In this document: positions 42,267 through 53,848 of the stretch, in pieces | Numbering within the stretch: position 1 is the stretch's first letter | Layout of the letters: every line of letters starts with the position of its first letter | Source of the DNA: Stenotrophomonas sp. WZN-1 | GTDB lineage: Bacteria > Pseudomonadota > Gammaproteobacteria > Xanthomonadales > Xanthomonadaceae | Assembly: GCF_002192255.1 (NCBI RefSeq) | Contig: NZ_CP021768.1 | Span: 2,002,001 to 2,066,000, forward strand | Direction: 5' to 3' | DNA: 64,000 nt | The notes under the pieces: model-generated | What the model was told of the DNA's origin: nothing | The model's database searches: none | Seen by the model: the letters and a program-made list of their open reading frames with translations, nothing else | Made by a program: the position numbers and the translations under genes

Positions 42267-42355
42267 GTAGGTGCGAGCCTTCGGCCGGTGGGTGCGGGCC
42301 TTCGCCCTGTGGGTGCGGACTTCGCCCTGTGGGTGCGAACCTTGGTTCGCACGCT
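42267..42355 (+). repeat. Tandem GGTGCG(R)RCCTTCG units ending in a hairpin
   Basis: Three imperfect units of about 21 bases beginning GGTGCG, then GGTGCGAACCTTGGTTCGCAC, a hairpin. A related array lies on the other side of the next gene, in the same orientation. Confidence 0.7.
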
Positions 42356-42363
42356 CCCCGGGC

Positions 42364-42892
42364 TCAGACCTCTCTGCGGATGATCGCCCGGAAGTTCCCG
42401 TCCTGATTCAATCGCCGCACCGATTCGCGGTTTCCATGGGCTGCTGCGAAACCCGCCACGTCGGCCAGGGCATCGAGCAGCAGGGCCTTCAACGCGTCGC
42501 GGTTACCGGCCTCCAGCAGGTCATCAAGATCCTGCTGGATGAAGGTCCGGCGCAAGCCCGGAGTTTCTTCGATCCGCCAGTCGACATGGGGCGTGGGGAT
42601 GCTGGAGCGGTACCGGAAAGCCGTTTCGAGATCGTCAGGCGCGAGGGGATACGCGAGCAGCTCTGGAAAGTAGAGTCCAGCATTCACATAGAAGCCCCGA
42701 CTTTCGCTGGCGCGCTGGTGATTCACGACAAGCAGGGCGGCATCCAGCAAGCGGTAGCGGGTCGTCGACGTGCCGGCATAGCCGGTCTTCCGGGCGCACT
42801 TGCTGAAGACGGTCGAGGATTTCATGGGCTTTGCCTGGGCCGGAAGCGGGGCCCTCAGCCTTGAGGCGCAGTGCCTGGCGGTCAATTGGCAA
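42364..42892 (-). pseudogene. DUF4304-type protein, apparent 1-base frameshift
   Basis: From a TTG at 42892 the frame encodes a helix with AHEILDRLQQVRPED (about residues 22-36). The rest of the protein, GYAGTSTTRYRLLDAALLVV through NHQRASESRGFYVNAGLYFPEL and on to the stop at 42364, is in another frame. Removing one base of the GG at 42784-42785 would join them as RPED-GYAG in a 175-residue protein, near what I expect for DUF4304. The second frame alone can start at an internal ATG at 42828, but that N-terminus (MKSSTVFSKCARKTG) does not look like the family. A sequencing error is possible. Confidence 0.6.
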
Positions 42893-42918
42893 ACGCGACA
42901 CACGCAACGAGCGCCCGA

Positions 42919-42983
42919 GGTGGGTGCGAACCTTCCCGATGGGTGCAAGCCTTCCAGGTGGGTGCGAACCTTGGTTCGCACGC
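42919..42983 (+). repeat. Tandem GGTGCGAACC units, second array
   Basis: Three units starting TGGGTGC, the last being GGTGCGAACCTTGGTTCGCAC as in the array at 42267-42355. It flanks the DUF4304 remnant upstream as a direct repeat. Confidence 0.7.
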
Positions 42984-43002
42984 CTTGCCCATGGCCGCGG
43001 AT

Positions 43003-43584
43003 CTAGCCGGCCCGCGCTCCCAGCTCCGCTGCCAGCGCCAGCCACTTGCTGCGTTGTGCTGGGGTACTGCTGCGTACCGCACCGAGTCGGCTGACCCGCA
43101 CCGGGCGGATGCCGCAGAATGCCAGGATGGTGGCTCGGATCTGGGTGATGCCCGGGTCGCGGTAGATCCAGCGGTAATACCAGGGCGGCGTATCCAGCGT
43201 GGTGATCACCCGCGCGCTGCGGCCAGCCAGCAACCGGTCCCACCACACCGAGTCGCGCCGGTAGCGGAAGGCGTACCCCGGCAACAGCACGCGATCGAAG
43301 AAGCCTTTCAGCAGCGCCGGCATCGCGCCCCACCAGGTGGGATAGACCAGCACCAGGTGATCGCAGGCCTCGATAGCATCGGCGGCGTCCTGCAGGTCGG
43401 CTTCCAGTGGCTGGATCTGGCGGTAGCCATGGCGCAGCACCGGATCGAACTCGAGGTCACCCAATGCCATCAGGCGCACCCGATGGCCGGCATTCTCGGC
43501 AGCCGTGGCGTAGCGCTGGGCGAGAGCGCCGCACAGGCTGTCGCGGTCGGGATGGCCAAGCAGGATCAGGATGGAACGGGACAC
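43003..43584 (-). CDS. NAD(P)H quinone oxidoreductase, flavodoxin-like fold
   Basis: 193 residues. ILILLGHPDRDSLCGALAQRY at the N-terminus, VLVYPTWWGAMPALLKGFFD in the middle and PGYAFRY form the FMN/quinone-site blocks of the NQO/MdaB/KefF family. The GTG start at 43584 has GAGG upstream. It is the last gene after a SDR and a MerR-type regulator. A two-electron reduction of quinones or similar electrophiles is expected. Confidence 0.87.
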   Translation of the reverse strand: MSRSILILLGHPDRDSLCGALAQRYATAAENAGHRVRLMALGDLEFDPVLRHGYRQIQPLEADLQDAADAIEACDHLVLVYPTWWGAMPALLKGFFDRVLLPGYAFRYRRDSVWWDRLLAGRSARVITTLDTPPWYYRWIYRDPGITQIRATILAFCGIRPVRVSRLGAVRSSTPAQRSKWLALAAELGARAG

Positions 43585-43639
43585 GGCAACCTCGGGCAAT
43601 GGAAAGTGCGCGAGGTTGGGGTCTGCCCCAGGGGCAGAG

Positions 43640-44035
43640 TCAAGCCGGGGGCATGCAGCCGCTGGGTTCCAGCACGCAGTCACTGCTGCCGGTGTGCAGC
43701 CACTGCTGCAATTCGTCGCTGACCTGCTGCAGGTCGAGCTCGACCTGCGCCAGCCGTGCCCGCTCGCTGGCAATGCGGCTGCGCTGCTGCTCGAGCAGGG
43801 CCAGCACCGCCGGCCAGTCGAGCCGTCCGTCGCGGCCCTGCAGGCGGGAGACCGCGGCCAGTGTGATGCCCAGCGCCAACGCCTGGCGGATCAACTGCAC
43901 CCAGGCCACGTCCTGTTCGCTGTAGTCGCGATAGCGGTTCAGTCGGGGCACCGGCGGCAGCAATCCGCGCGCCTCGTACAGGCGGATGGCCTTGGCGCTG
44001 GCCCCGGTCAGGCGGCTGACCTCGGAAATGCGCAT
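43640..44035 (-). CDS. MerR-family transcriptional regulator
   Basis: 131 residues. The winged helix MRISEVSRLTGASAKAIRLY is followed by EARGLLPPVPRLNRYRDYSE and a coiled-coil dimer helix ending at DLQQVSDELQQWL. The short tail holds two Cys (SSDCVLEPSGCMPP), C-x7-C as in metal or redox-sensing members. It lies between the SDR (4-bp gap) and quinone reductase genes, so it probably autoregulates the operon in response to an electrophile, oxidant or metal. Confidence 0.85.
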   Translation of the reverse strand: MRISEVSRLTGASAKAIRLYEARGLLPPVPRLNRYRDYSEQDVAWVQLIRQALALGITLAAVSRLQGRDGRLDWPAVLALLEQQRSRIASERARLAQVELDLQQVSDELQQWLHTGSSDCVLEPSGCMPPA

Positions 44036-44039
44036 TGGC

Positions 44040-44801
44040 TCAGTCCCGCACCAGCCCGCCATCGACCACCAGGTTCTGCCCGGTCACCGCGCGCGACCAC
44101 GGGCTGGCGAAGAACAGCGCGGCATCGGCGAATTCGGCAGGCGTAGTAACGCTGCGCAGCGGCGTGTTTGCGGCGATGTAGTCGAACACCGCTTCGGGCG
44201 TGGCGGCGCTGGCATCGGTCGTGCGCAGCAGGCCGCCGGACAGCATGTTGACGGTGATGCCATGCGGGCCGAGGTCGCCGGCCAGGGTGCGGGTCAGCGA
44301 CAGCAGTGCGGCCTTGGCGGCGGTGTAGTCGTGGTAGGGCACGACCGGGTTCTGGAACAGGTTGGTGCCGATGTTGATGACCCGGCCGAAGCGACGGGCC
44401 TGCATGCCTGGCAGGGCGGCCTGCACGGTATTCAGCGCGCCACGCACGCTGCCCTCGAACTGCGCCTGGAACGCCGGCCAGCCGATATCGGCGGCGCCGT
44501 CGCGGGCATCGCCATTGAACGAGAAGGCGGCCAGCGCGTTGTTGATCACCGTGGTGACGCCCTGGCCGAAGTGTGCCAATGCGTGCTGCAGCATCGCATC
44601 GACCTGGCCGCGGTCGGTGACGTCGGCCGGCAGCGCGATCGCCTGCCCGCCCAGCTCGGCGGCCAGCGCACGTGCGGCGCCTTCGCTGCGGTGATAGTTG
44701 ATGATGACGCGGGCGCCTTGCGCCGCGAACGCGCGGGCGATGTGCTGGCCGAGGCCGCGGCCGGCACCGGTGACCAGCACCAGCTGTTCGCTGATCTGCA
44801 T
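44040..44801 (-). CDS. Short-chain dehydrogenase/reductase (FabG-like)
   Basis: 253 residues: TGAGRGLGQHIARAF for NADP(H), then NNALAAFSF, the INIGTNLFQN region and the catalytic pair YHDYTAAKAALLSLTR. In-frame ATGs at 44801 and 44819 are both possible. Typical of 3-oxoacyl-ACP reductase-like enzymes of unknown substrate. It leads the SDR-MerR-quinone reductase operon and is divergent from dapB. Confidence 0.85.
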   Translation of the reverse strand: MQISEQLVLVTGAGRGLGQHIARAFAAQGARVIINYHRSEGAARALAAELGGQAIALPADVTDRGQVDAMLQHALAHFGQGVTTVINNALAAFSFNGDARDGAADIGWPAFQAQFEGSVRGALNTVQAALPGMQARRFGRVINIGTNLFQNPVVPYHDYTAAKAALLSLTRTLAGDLGPHGITVNMLSGGLLRTTDASAATPEAVFDYIAANTPLRSVTTPAEFADAALFFASPWSRAVTGQNLVVDGGLVRD

Positions 44802-44891
44802 GGTGGAACTGCCATCCATTGCATGAAGGGGCATGCAGCGTAGCAGCGATGGCGCTTGCCGGAGCGGGCGTGCTGCCGCTAGCCTGCAGGC

Positions 44892-45620
44892 ATGAACCAG
44901 ACTCCCCTGCGATTGCTCATTCACGGCGCTTCCGGGCGCATGGGCCAGGCCCTGCTGCGGCTGGCCGCCGAACATCCCGAAACCCTGCAGATCGTGGCCG
45001 CGGTGACCGGCCGTGCACCGGCCCAGCGCGTGGTCGACGGCGTGCCGTTCTTTGCTGCCAGCGAGCTGCCCGGTGCGCCTGCGTTCGACGTGGCGATCGA
45101 CTTCAGCCTGCCGGAGGGCTTCGACCCGATGCTGGCCCTGTGCGTGGAACGGGGCGCGGGCCTGGTGTCGGGTACCACCGGCATCTCCAGCACGCAGCGG
45201 CAGGCGCTGGAGGCCGCTGCGGCGTCCATCCCGTTGGTCTGGGCGTCGAATTTCAGCCTGGGTGTGGCGGTGCTGGATGAGCTGGTCGAGCGCGCCGCGC
45301 AGGCGCTGGCCGGCTGGGACTGCGACATCGTCGAATCGCACCACACGCAGAAGAAGGACGCGCCGTCGGGCACTGCGCTGACCCTGGGGGCGGCCGCGCA
45401 GCGGGGTGGGGCGGAGCCGCATTACGCCAGCCTGCGTGCCGGTGACATCGTCGGCGAGCATCTGGTGCAGTTCACCGGCCTGGGTGAGCGCATCGAGCTG
45501 GTGCACCGGGCCACCAACCGCGACATCTTCGCCCGCGGCGCCCTGTTCGCCGCCCGCCAGCTGCAGGGGCGGGCCCCGGGCAGCTATCGGGTGCGGGACC
45601 TGCTGGACGGCCCCAGGTAA
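44892..45620 (+). CDS. dapB: 4-hydroxy-tetrahydrodipicolinate reductase
   Basis: 242-residue NAD(P)H enzyme of lysine and peptidoglycan precursor synthesis. The nucleotide motif IHGASGRMGQALL is at residues 10-22 and the family signature ESHHTQKKDAPSGTAL near residue 143. It is somewhat shorter than the E. coli protein (273). Next in line is carA after a 311-bp gap. Confidence 0.94.
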   Translation: MNQTPLRLLIHGASGRMGQALLRLAAEHPETLQIVAAVTGRAPAQRVVDGVPFFAASELPGAPAFDVAIDFSLPEGFDPMLALCVERGAGLVSGTTGISSTQRQALEAAAASIPLVWASNFSLGVAVLDELVERAAQALAGWDCDIVESHHTQKKDAPSGTALTLGAAAQRGGAEPHYASLRAGDIVGEHLVQFTGLGERIELVHRATNRDIFARGALFAARQLQGRAPGSYRVRDLLDGPR

Positions 45621-45636
45621 CGGGCCCAGGCTGATG

Positions 45637-45696
45637 GTAGATGCCAACCTTGGTTGGCAGGCTTTCCGGGAGGCGCCAACCAAGGTCGGCATCTAC
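45637..45696. repeat. SMAG-type hairpin after dapB
   Basis: GTAGATGCCAACCTTGGTTG with a facing partner ending CATCTAC, forming a long imperfect stem. It lies in the 311-bp dapB-carA gap and may end the dapB transcript. Confidence 0.7.
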
Positions 45697-45798
45697 CACG
45701 GGCGCGGCGGACCCCGCATACGCCGCCGGATTGAAATGAATGCGCAATCGCCTGTTCACAATGCGCGATAACCGCTGGCGCGAGCGCCCCGGCAGCGC

Positions 45799-45863
45799 TA
45801 CAATTCGCACTCGCCGAATCACGAAAGCCGGACCGGTCCCAGACCGTACGTCCGCGCTTTTTT
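45799..45863 (+). promoter_or_regulatory. carA leader with terminator-like hairpin
   Basis: A -10-like TACAAT (45799-45804) is followed by a leader with GGACCGGTCC and a hairpin of CGGAC (45829-45833) and GTCCG (45850-45854), then TTTTTT at 45858-45863, about 70 bp before the GTG start. This resembles an attenuator; pyrimidine or arginine control of carAB is known in other bacteria, but no mechanism is shown here. Confidence 0.4.
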
Positions 45864-45931
45864 GCAACCGGATTTCCGTGAAGCGCAGGCGTGACTTCGG
45901 CAGCCCCCTCGGTAGCCAAAGTGAGATTCCC

Positions 45932-47059
45932 GTGACCCAAGCCGCAATCCTCGTCCTCGAAGACGGCACCGTATTCGAGGGCGAATCCGTAGGCGCGCCC
46001 GGCCTGTCCGTCGGTGAGGTGGTGTTCAACACCGCCATGACCGGCTACCAGGAAGTGCTGACCGACCCGTCCTACGCCCGGCAGATGGTCACGCTGACCT
46101 ATCCGCATATCGGCAACACCGGCATGACCGACCAGGACAATGAAGCGTCCAAGGTGTGGTCGGCCGGCCTGATCGTGCGCGACGTTCCACGCCGTCCCAG
46201 CAACTGGCGCAGCCAGGTGTCGCTGCAGGACTGGCTGATCCAGCGTGGCGTGGTCGCCATCGCCGGCATCGACACCCGCAAGCTGACCCGCATCCTGCGC
46301 GAGAAGGGCGCGCAGAACGGTGCGCTGATGGCCGGCGACATCGACGTGGAGAAGGCACTGGAAGCCGCCCGCAAGTTCCCGGGGCTGAAGGGCATGGATC
46401 TGGCCAAGGTCGTCACTACCGAGAAGACCTACACCTGGACCGAGGGCCAGCTGGACCTGGATGCCAACGCCTTCGTCAGCGTGCCGGCCAAGTACAAGGT
46501 CGTGGCCTACGATTTCGGCGTGAAGACCAACATCCTGCGCATGCTGGCCGAGCGCGGCTGCGAAGTGACCGTGGTGCCGGCGCAGACCCCGGCTGCCGAA
46601 GTGCTGGCGCTGAAGCCGGACGGCGTGTTCCTGTCCAACGGCCCGGGTGACCCGGAACCGTGCGACTACGCCATCGAAGCGATCAAGACCTTCATCGAGG
46701 TGAAGATCCCGACCTTCGGCATCTGCCTGGGCCACCAGCTGCTGGGCCTGGCCTCGGGCGCACAGACCATGAAGATGGGCCACGGCCACCACGGTGCCAA
46801 CCACCCGGTGCAGGACCTGGACAGCGGCCGGGTGATGATCACCTCGCAGAACCACGGCTTCGCGATCGATGAAGCGACCCTGCCGGCCACCCTGCGCGTG
46901 ACCCATCGCTCGCTGTTCGACGGCACCAACCAGGGCGTGGCCCGCACCGACGTGCCGGCGTTCTCGTTCCAGGGCCACCCGGAAGCGTCGCCGGGCCCGA
47001 CCGATGTCGGTCCGCTGTTCGACCGCTTCGTGGTGTTGATGGAGCAGGCCAAGGCGTGA
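45932..47059 (+). CDS. carA: Carbamoyl-phosphate synthase, small (glutaminase) subunit
   Basis: 375 residues. The N-terminal domain includes [18 protein letters not shown]. The class I amidotransferase domain has the nucleophile [11 protein letters not shown] near residue 265 and the His/Glu pair in [11 protein letters not shown] near residue 350. It feeds ammonia to CarB for arginine and pyrimidine synthesis. The GTG at 45932 starts the conserved [11 protein letters not shown]; an upstream frame extension is not supported. Confidence 0.95.
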   Translation: MTQAAILVLEDGTVFEGESVGAPGLSVGEVVFNTAMTGYQEVLTDPSYARQMVTLTYPHIGNTGMTDQDNEASKVWSAGLIVRDVPRRPSNWRSQVSLQDWLIQRGVVAIAGIDTRKLTRILREKGAQNGALMAGDIDVEKALEAARKFPGLKGMDLAKVVTTEKTYTWTEGQLDLDANAFVSVPAKYKVVAYDFGVKTNILRMLAERGCEVTVVPAQTPAAEVLALKPDGVFLSNGPGDPEPCDYAIEAIKTFIEVKIPTFGICLGHQLLGLASGAQTMKMGHGHHGANHPVQDLDSGRVMITSQNHGFAIDEATLPATLRVTHRSLFDGTNQGVARTDVPAFSFQGHPEASPGPTDVGPLFDRFVVLMEQAKA

Positions 47060-47207
47060 TCAGTACGCCACCGGCCCGCCGGTGGCGTCGCGATGGACCG
47101 TAAACCCCGCATCGCTGCTGCCGCTGGCGCGGTGCTGCGGATCAAGATTCCTGATCGACAGCGTGCGATCACCCCCCTTGTCACGCTGTACTGACTTAGA
47201 GAAGAAA

Positions 47208-50446
<3,239 letters not shown>

Positions 50447-50450
<4 letters not shown>

Positions 50451-50923
50451 GAGCCCCCATCACGATGAAGGGCGCGCAGAAGCTGCGCGACGAACTGGAT
50501 CACCTGAAGTCGGTCAAGCGCCCGAAGGTGATCGCCGCCATCGCCGAAGCGCGTGAGCATGGCGACCTGAAGGAGAACGCCGAGTACCACGCCGCGCGCG
50601 AGGAACAGGGCTTCATCGAAGGCCGCATCAAGCAACTGGAAGGCGAGCTGTCGCACGCCGAGATCATCGACGTGAGCAAGCTCAACGCAGGCTCCAAGGT
50701 GGTGTTCGGCGCCAGCGTGATCCTGGCCGACGTGGAAACCGACGAAGAGAAGAAGTACCAGATCGTCGGTGACCTGGAAGCGGACATCAAGCTGGGCCTG
50801 ATCGCGATTTCCTCGCCGGTGGCGCGCGCGATGATCGGCAAGCTGGAAGGCGATTCGATCGTGATCGACGCCCCGGCCGGCCAGCGCGAGTACGAGATCG
50901 TCAGCGTCAGCTACGTGGACTGA
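50447..50923 (+). CDS. greA: Transcription elongation factor GreA
   Basis: 158 residues, exactly the E. coli length. The N-terminal coiled coil has the acidic tip in [17 protein letters not shown], which triggers RNA cleavage in backtracked polymerase; the C-terminal FKBP-like domain includes [12 protein letters not shown]. It starts inside the carB stop (ATGA) with an AAGGAG site. Confidence 0.95.
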
Positions 50924-50927
50924 CCCG

Positions 50928-51845
50928 GTGGCAACGGCGACCCTGCTGTTGCCGGCACGCAGCCGCTTCGCCGCGGCTGCGCTGCCGGACGATGTGGCGC
51001 GCGCGCTCGGCCGCGCCATGACGGTGCAGGTCGCGCCGGGCGAGCGCGCGCAGCTGGCGCGCCATTTCACGGTCGCCGCGCCGCACTGGCCGGTGGCCGC
51101 GTTGACCCGCCAGCGTGACGTCGGCGATGCCGCCGGCGCCAGCTGGCTGCGTGCCGATCCGGCCTGCATGGTGCCGGACATGCATGGCGCGCGGATGATG
51201 GCCTACGGCGAAACGCTGCGGCCGACGTTGGCAGACTGCCTGGCCCTGTTGCCGGTGCTGCAGCCGCTGTTTGCCGATGCCGGATTCGTGCTCGACGCAC
51301 CCGATCCTTCGCGCTGGTACCTGCGTCTGCCGATCGACATTGAGCTACCGGACTTCGACAGTCCGGACGAGGTGCTGGGCGATGACCTGTTCTCGCACCT
51401 GCCGGAAGGCGAGGGCGGCCGTCGCTGGCGGGCGCTGATGACCGAAGCCCAGGTACTGCTGCACAACCATTCCTGGAACCAGCAGCGCGCCGCGCAGGGA
51501 CAACAGCCGATCAATTCGCTGTGGTTCTGGGGTGGCGGCGTGATGCCGGTCTCGGTCAGTACGCCACACGCGCAGGTGCGCAGCCGCGATGCGCTGCTGC
51601 AGGGCCTGGCTCTGGCGGCTGGCGTAGCCGTGGATGGCGAGCAGGCGGTGGATGCGCTGGTCGATCTGCGCCAGCTTCGCTCTTTGCAGCAGCTCGGCAA
51701 CGATGCGATTCGCCCGCTGCTGGCCGCGCTGAGGCGTGGCGAGCTGCAGCGGCTGGTGCTGGATTTCGAGGACGGCCTGCAGTTCCAGCTGGACCGTGGC
51801 CAGCGCTGGCAGTTCTGGAAGAAGCCGCGGCAACTGCACGACTGA
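50928..51845 (+). CDS. rpfE: RpfE-like conserved protein
   Basis: 305 residues, cytoplasmic, no recognisable catalytic motif. Blocks include MVPDMHGARMMAYGE, LPEGEGGRRWRALMTEAQ and INSLWFWGGGVMPV. Its position between greA and recJ matches rpfE of the Xanthomonas rpf region, and some databases label relatives as phosphoglycerate mutase-like. The GTG start lies four bases after the greA stop. Assignment is by position and general resemblance, not motif. Confidence 0.6.
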   Translation: MATATLLLPARSRFAAAALPDDVARALGRAMTVQVAPGERAQLARHFTVAAPHWPVAALTRQRDVGDAAGASWLRADPACMVPDMHGARMMAYGETLRPTLADCLALLPVLQPLFADAGFVLDAPDPSRWYLRLPIDIELPDFDSPDEVLGDDLFSHLPEGEGGRRWRALMTEAQVLLHNHSWNQQRAAQGQQPINSLWFWGGGVMPVSVSTPHAQVRSRDALLQGLALAAGVAVDGEQAVDALVDLRQLRSLQQLGNDAIRPLLAALRRGELQRLVLDFEDGLQFQLDRGQRWQFWKKPRQLHD

Positions 51846-51866
51846 GCATCCGATTGGATCCGGCAG

Positions 51867-51953
51867 GTAGAGTCGACTGTCAGTCGACTGCACTTCGCTC
51901 GGATTCAGGAAGTCCCGCGCGTTGCGCGTCGGTCGACCCACAGTCGACTCTAC
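51867..51953. repeat. SMAG-type inverted dimer
   Basis: GTAGAGTCGACTGTCAGTCGAC facing a copy ending GTCGACTCTAC, with an internal GTCGACTG hairpin. It separates rpfE-like and recJ. Confidence 0.75.
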
Positions 51954-52001
51954 CGGCCGTTGGCTGTGGGGGTATCATCCTCCTGTCTTCCGTAACCGGC
52001 G

Positions 52002-53765
52002 ATGCCGATGTCCCTTGCCGCCGATGCCGTGCAGCCCACCTCTGATACGCCGATGATCCGACGCCGCGATGCGGTCGTGCCTGGCAGCTGGCCAGAGGGC
52101 ACGCTGCCGCTGCTGGCGCGGCTTTACGCCAGTCGTGGCGCAGGCACACCCGAACTGGCGCTGCCGAAGCTGGGCAGCCTGCATGCGCCCGAGCTGCTGA
52201 CCGGCATCGACGATGCAGTGAGCCTGCTTGTCGAAGCCATCGCCAACGACAAGCGCATCCTGGTGGTCGGCGATTTCGATTGCGATGGCGCCACGGCCTG
52301 CGCGGTCGGCGTGCGTGGCCTGCGCATGCTCGGCGCACGGCATGTCTTCCACGCAGTGCCGAATCGCATGGTGCACGGCTACGGCTTGTCATCTTCTCTG
52401 GTGGAGGAACTGGCTGAGCTGAAACCGGATCTGCTGGTTACTGTCGACCACGGCATCGCCTGCCACGCGGGTGTGACTGCGGCCAAAGCCCGTGGTTGGC
52501 AGGTGCTGGTCACCGACCACCATCTGCCGGGCCCGCAGCTGCCACCTGCCGATGTCATCGTCGATCCGAATCTGGACGGCGATGCCTTCCCCAGCAAGTC
52601 GTTGGCCGGCGTCGGCGTGATCTTCTACGTGCTGATGGCGCTGCGCCGGCAGATGCGCGAGGCCGGCGTTTTCGCCGATGGCAAAGGGCCAGACCTGACC
52701 ACGCTGCTGGACCTGGTGGCGGTCGGCACCGTTGCCGACCTGGTAGCGCTGGACCCGAACAACCGTGCGCTGGTCAGCGCGGGTCTGCGCCGTCTGCGCG
52801 CAGGGCAGGGCTGTGTCGGCCTGCGTGCGCTGATCGAAGCCAGTGGCCGTGATGCCGCGCGACTGACCGCTACCGATATCGGCTTCGCACTCGGCCCGCG
52901 CCTGAACGCGGCGGGCCGGCTGGAAGACATGGCGTTGGGCATCGCGCTGCTGCTGACCGAAGATCCTCGCCAGGCGCGCGAGATCGCACAGACGCTGGAG
53001 CAGATCAATTCGGAACGGCGCGCGGTGCAGCAGTCGATGACCGATGACGCCGAGCAGGCACTGAGCCGCGTGGTGCTGGACATGGCCGGCCAGCGTCCGG
53101 TGGCCGCCTGCCTGTTCGATGCCGATTGGCACCCGGGCGTGGTCGGCCTGGTCGCGTCGAAGATGAAGGATCGCCTGCATCGCCCGGTGATTGCCTTCGC
53201 CCCGGCCGAACCGGGCGCCGACACGCTACGCGGCTCGGCCCGCTCGATTCCCGGCCTGCACATCCGTGACGCACTGGCGCTGGTCGATGCACGCCATCCG
53301 GGGCTGATCGAACGCTTCGGTGGCCACGCCATGGCGGCCGGTCTCAGCCTGCGCCTCGATCATGTCGATGACTTCAAGGCCGCCTTCGTCGCCGTGGTAC
53401 TGGAAATGCTCGACCCGGCGGCATTGCAGCAGCAGGTCCTCAGCGACGGCGAACTGGCCGCCGACGAGCTCGACCATCGCCACGCCGATGCGTTGCGCTT
53501 GGCCGGGCCGTGGGGCCAGGGCTTCCCCGAACCGCTGTTCGATGGCCACTTCGAAGTGGCCAACTGGCGCGTGTTGAAAGAGCGCCACCTGAAGCTGGAA
53601 CTGCGCCTGCCCGGCGTACCCGGCACGATCAATGCGATCCACTTCGGCGGCTGGCACGGCAACGCGCCGGGCCGCCATGTGCATCTCGCCTACCGGCTGG
53701 CCTGCGATGACTATCGTGGCGGCAGCGCCATCCAGCTGATCGTCGAGCACAGCCTCCCCGCATGA
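52002..53765 (+). CDS. recJ: Single-stranded-DNA-specific exonuclease RecJ
   Basis: 587-residue 5'-3' ssDNA nuclease of recombination and repair, DHH superfamily. Motif I is VVGDFDCDGATA (usually DYDADG; here FDCDG), then TVDHGIAC, TDHHLPG and DPNLDGD. The DHHA1 region ends in GGHAMAAG near residue 440, and a C-terminal OB fold follows. Start alternatives are 52002 and 52008. Confidence 0.93.
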   Translation: MPMSLAADAVQPTSDTPMIRRRDAVVPGSWPEGTLPLLARLYASRGAGTPELALPKLGSLHAPELLTGIDDAVSLLVEAIANDKRILVVGDFDCDGATACAVGVRGLRMLGARHVFHAVPNRMVHGYGLSSSLVEELAELKPDLLVTVDHGIACHAGVTAAKARGWQVLVTDHHLPGPQLPPADVIVDPNLDGDAFPSKSLAGVGVIFYVLMALRRQMREAGVFADGKGPDLTTLLDLVAVGTVADLVALDPNNRALVSAGLRRLRAGQGCVGLRALIEASGRDAARLTATDIGFALGPRLNAAGRLEDMALGIALLLTEDPRQAREIAQTLEQINSERRAVQQSMTDDAEQALSRVVLDMAGQRPVAACLFDADWHPGVVGLVASKMKDRLHRPVIAFAPAEPGADTLRGSARSIPGLHIRDALALVDARHPGLIERFGGHAMAAGLSLRLDHVDDFKAAFVAVVLEMLDPAALQQQVLSDGELAADELDHRHADALRLAGPWGQGFPEPLFDGHFEVANWRVLKERHLKLELRLPGVPGTINAIHFGGWHGNAPGRHVHLAYRLACDDYRGGSAIQLIVEHSLPA

Positions 53766-53842
53766 AAAAAGGGACGGAGGGGATTAAGCCGCTTGTGCCT
53801 TGTTTGCCACTTGCGACTCAATCCCCTCCGTCCCCTTTTTCT
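53764..53842. terminator. Inverted repeat after recJ, with poly-A/T ends
   Basis: AAAAAAGGGACGGAGGGGATT (with small differences) faces AATCCCCTCCGTCCCCTTTTT across about 35 bases. It begins at the recJ stop and ends seven bases before the convergent DUF1176 gene. The A- and T-runs would let it terminate in both directions. I recall the same GGGACGGAGGGGATT motif as a dispersed repeat in this family. Confidence 0.65.
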
Positions 53843-53848
53843 GTGGCG

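Noticed and set aside
42267..42983. Possible CRISPR-like repeat arrays around 42.3 and 42.9 kb
   Set aside because: Units are about 21 bp and abut without unique spacers, and no cas gene is near.
45637..45696. tRNA-like fold after dapB
   Set aside because: Stem-loop is a SMAG-type repeat with GTAG/CTAC ends; no anticodon or T-arm features.
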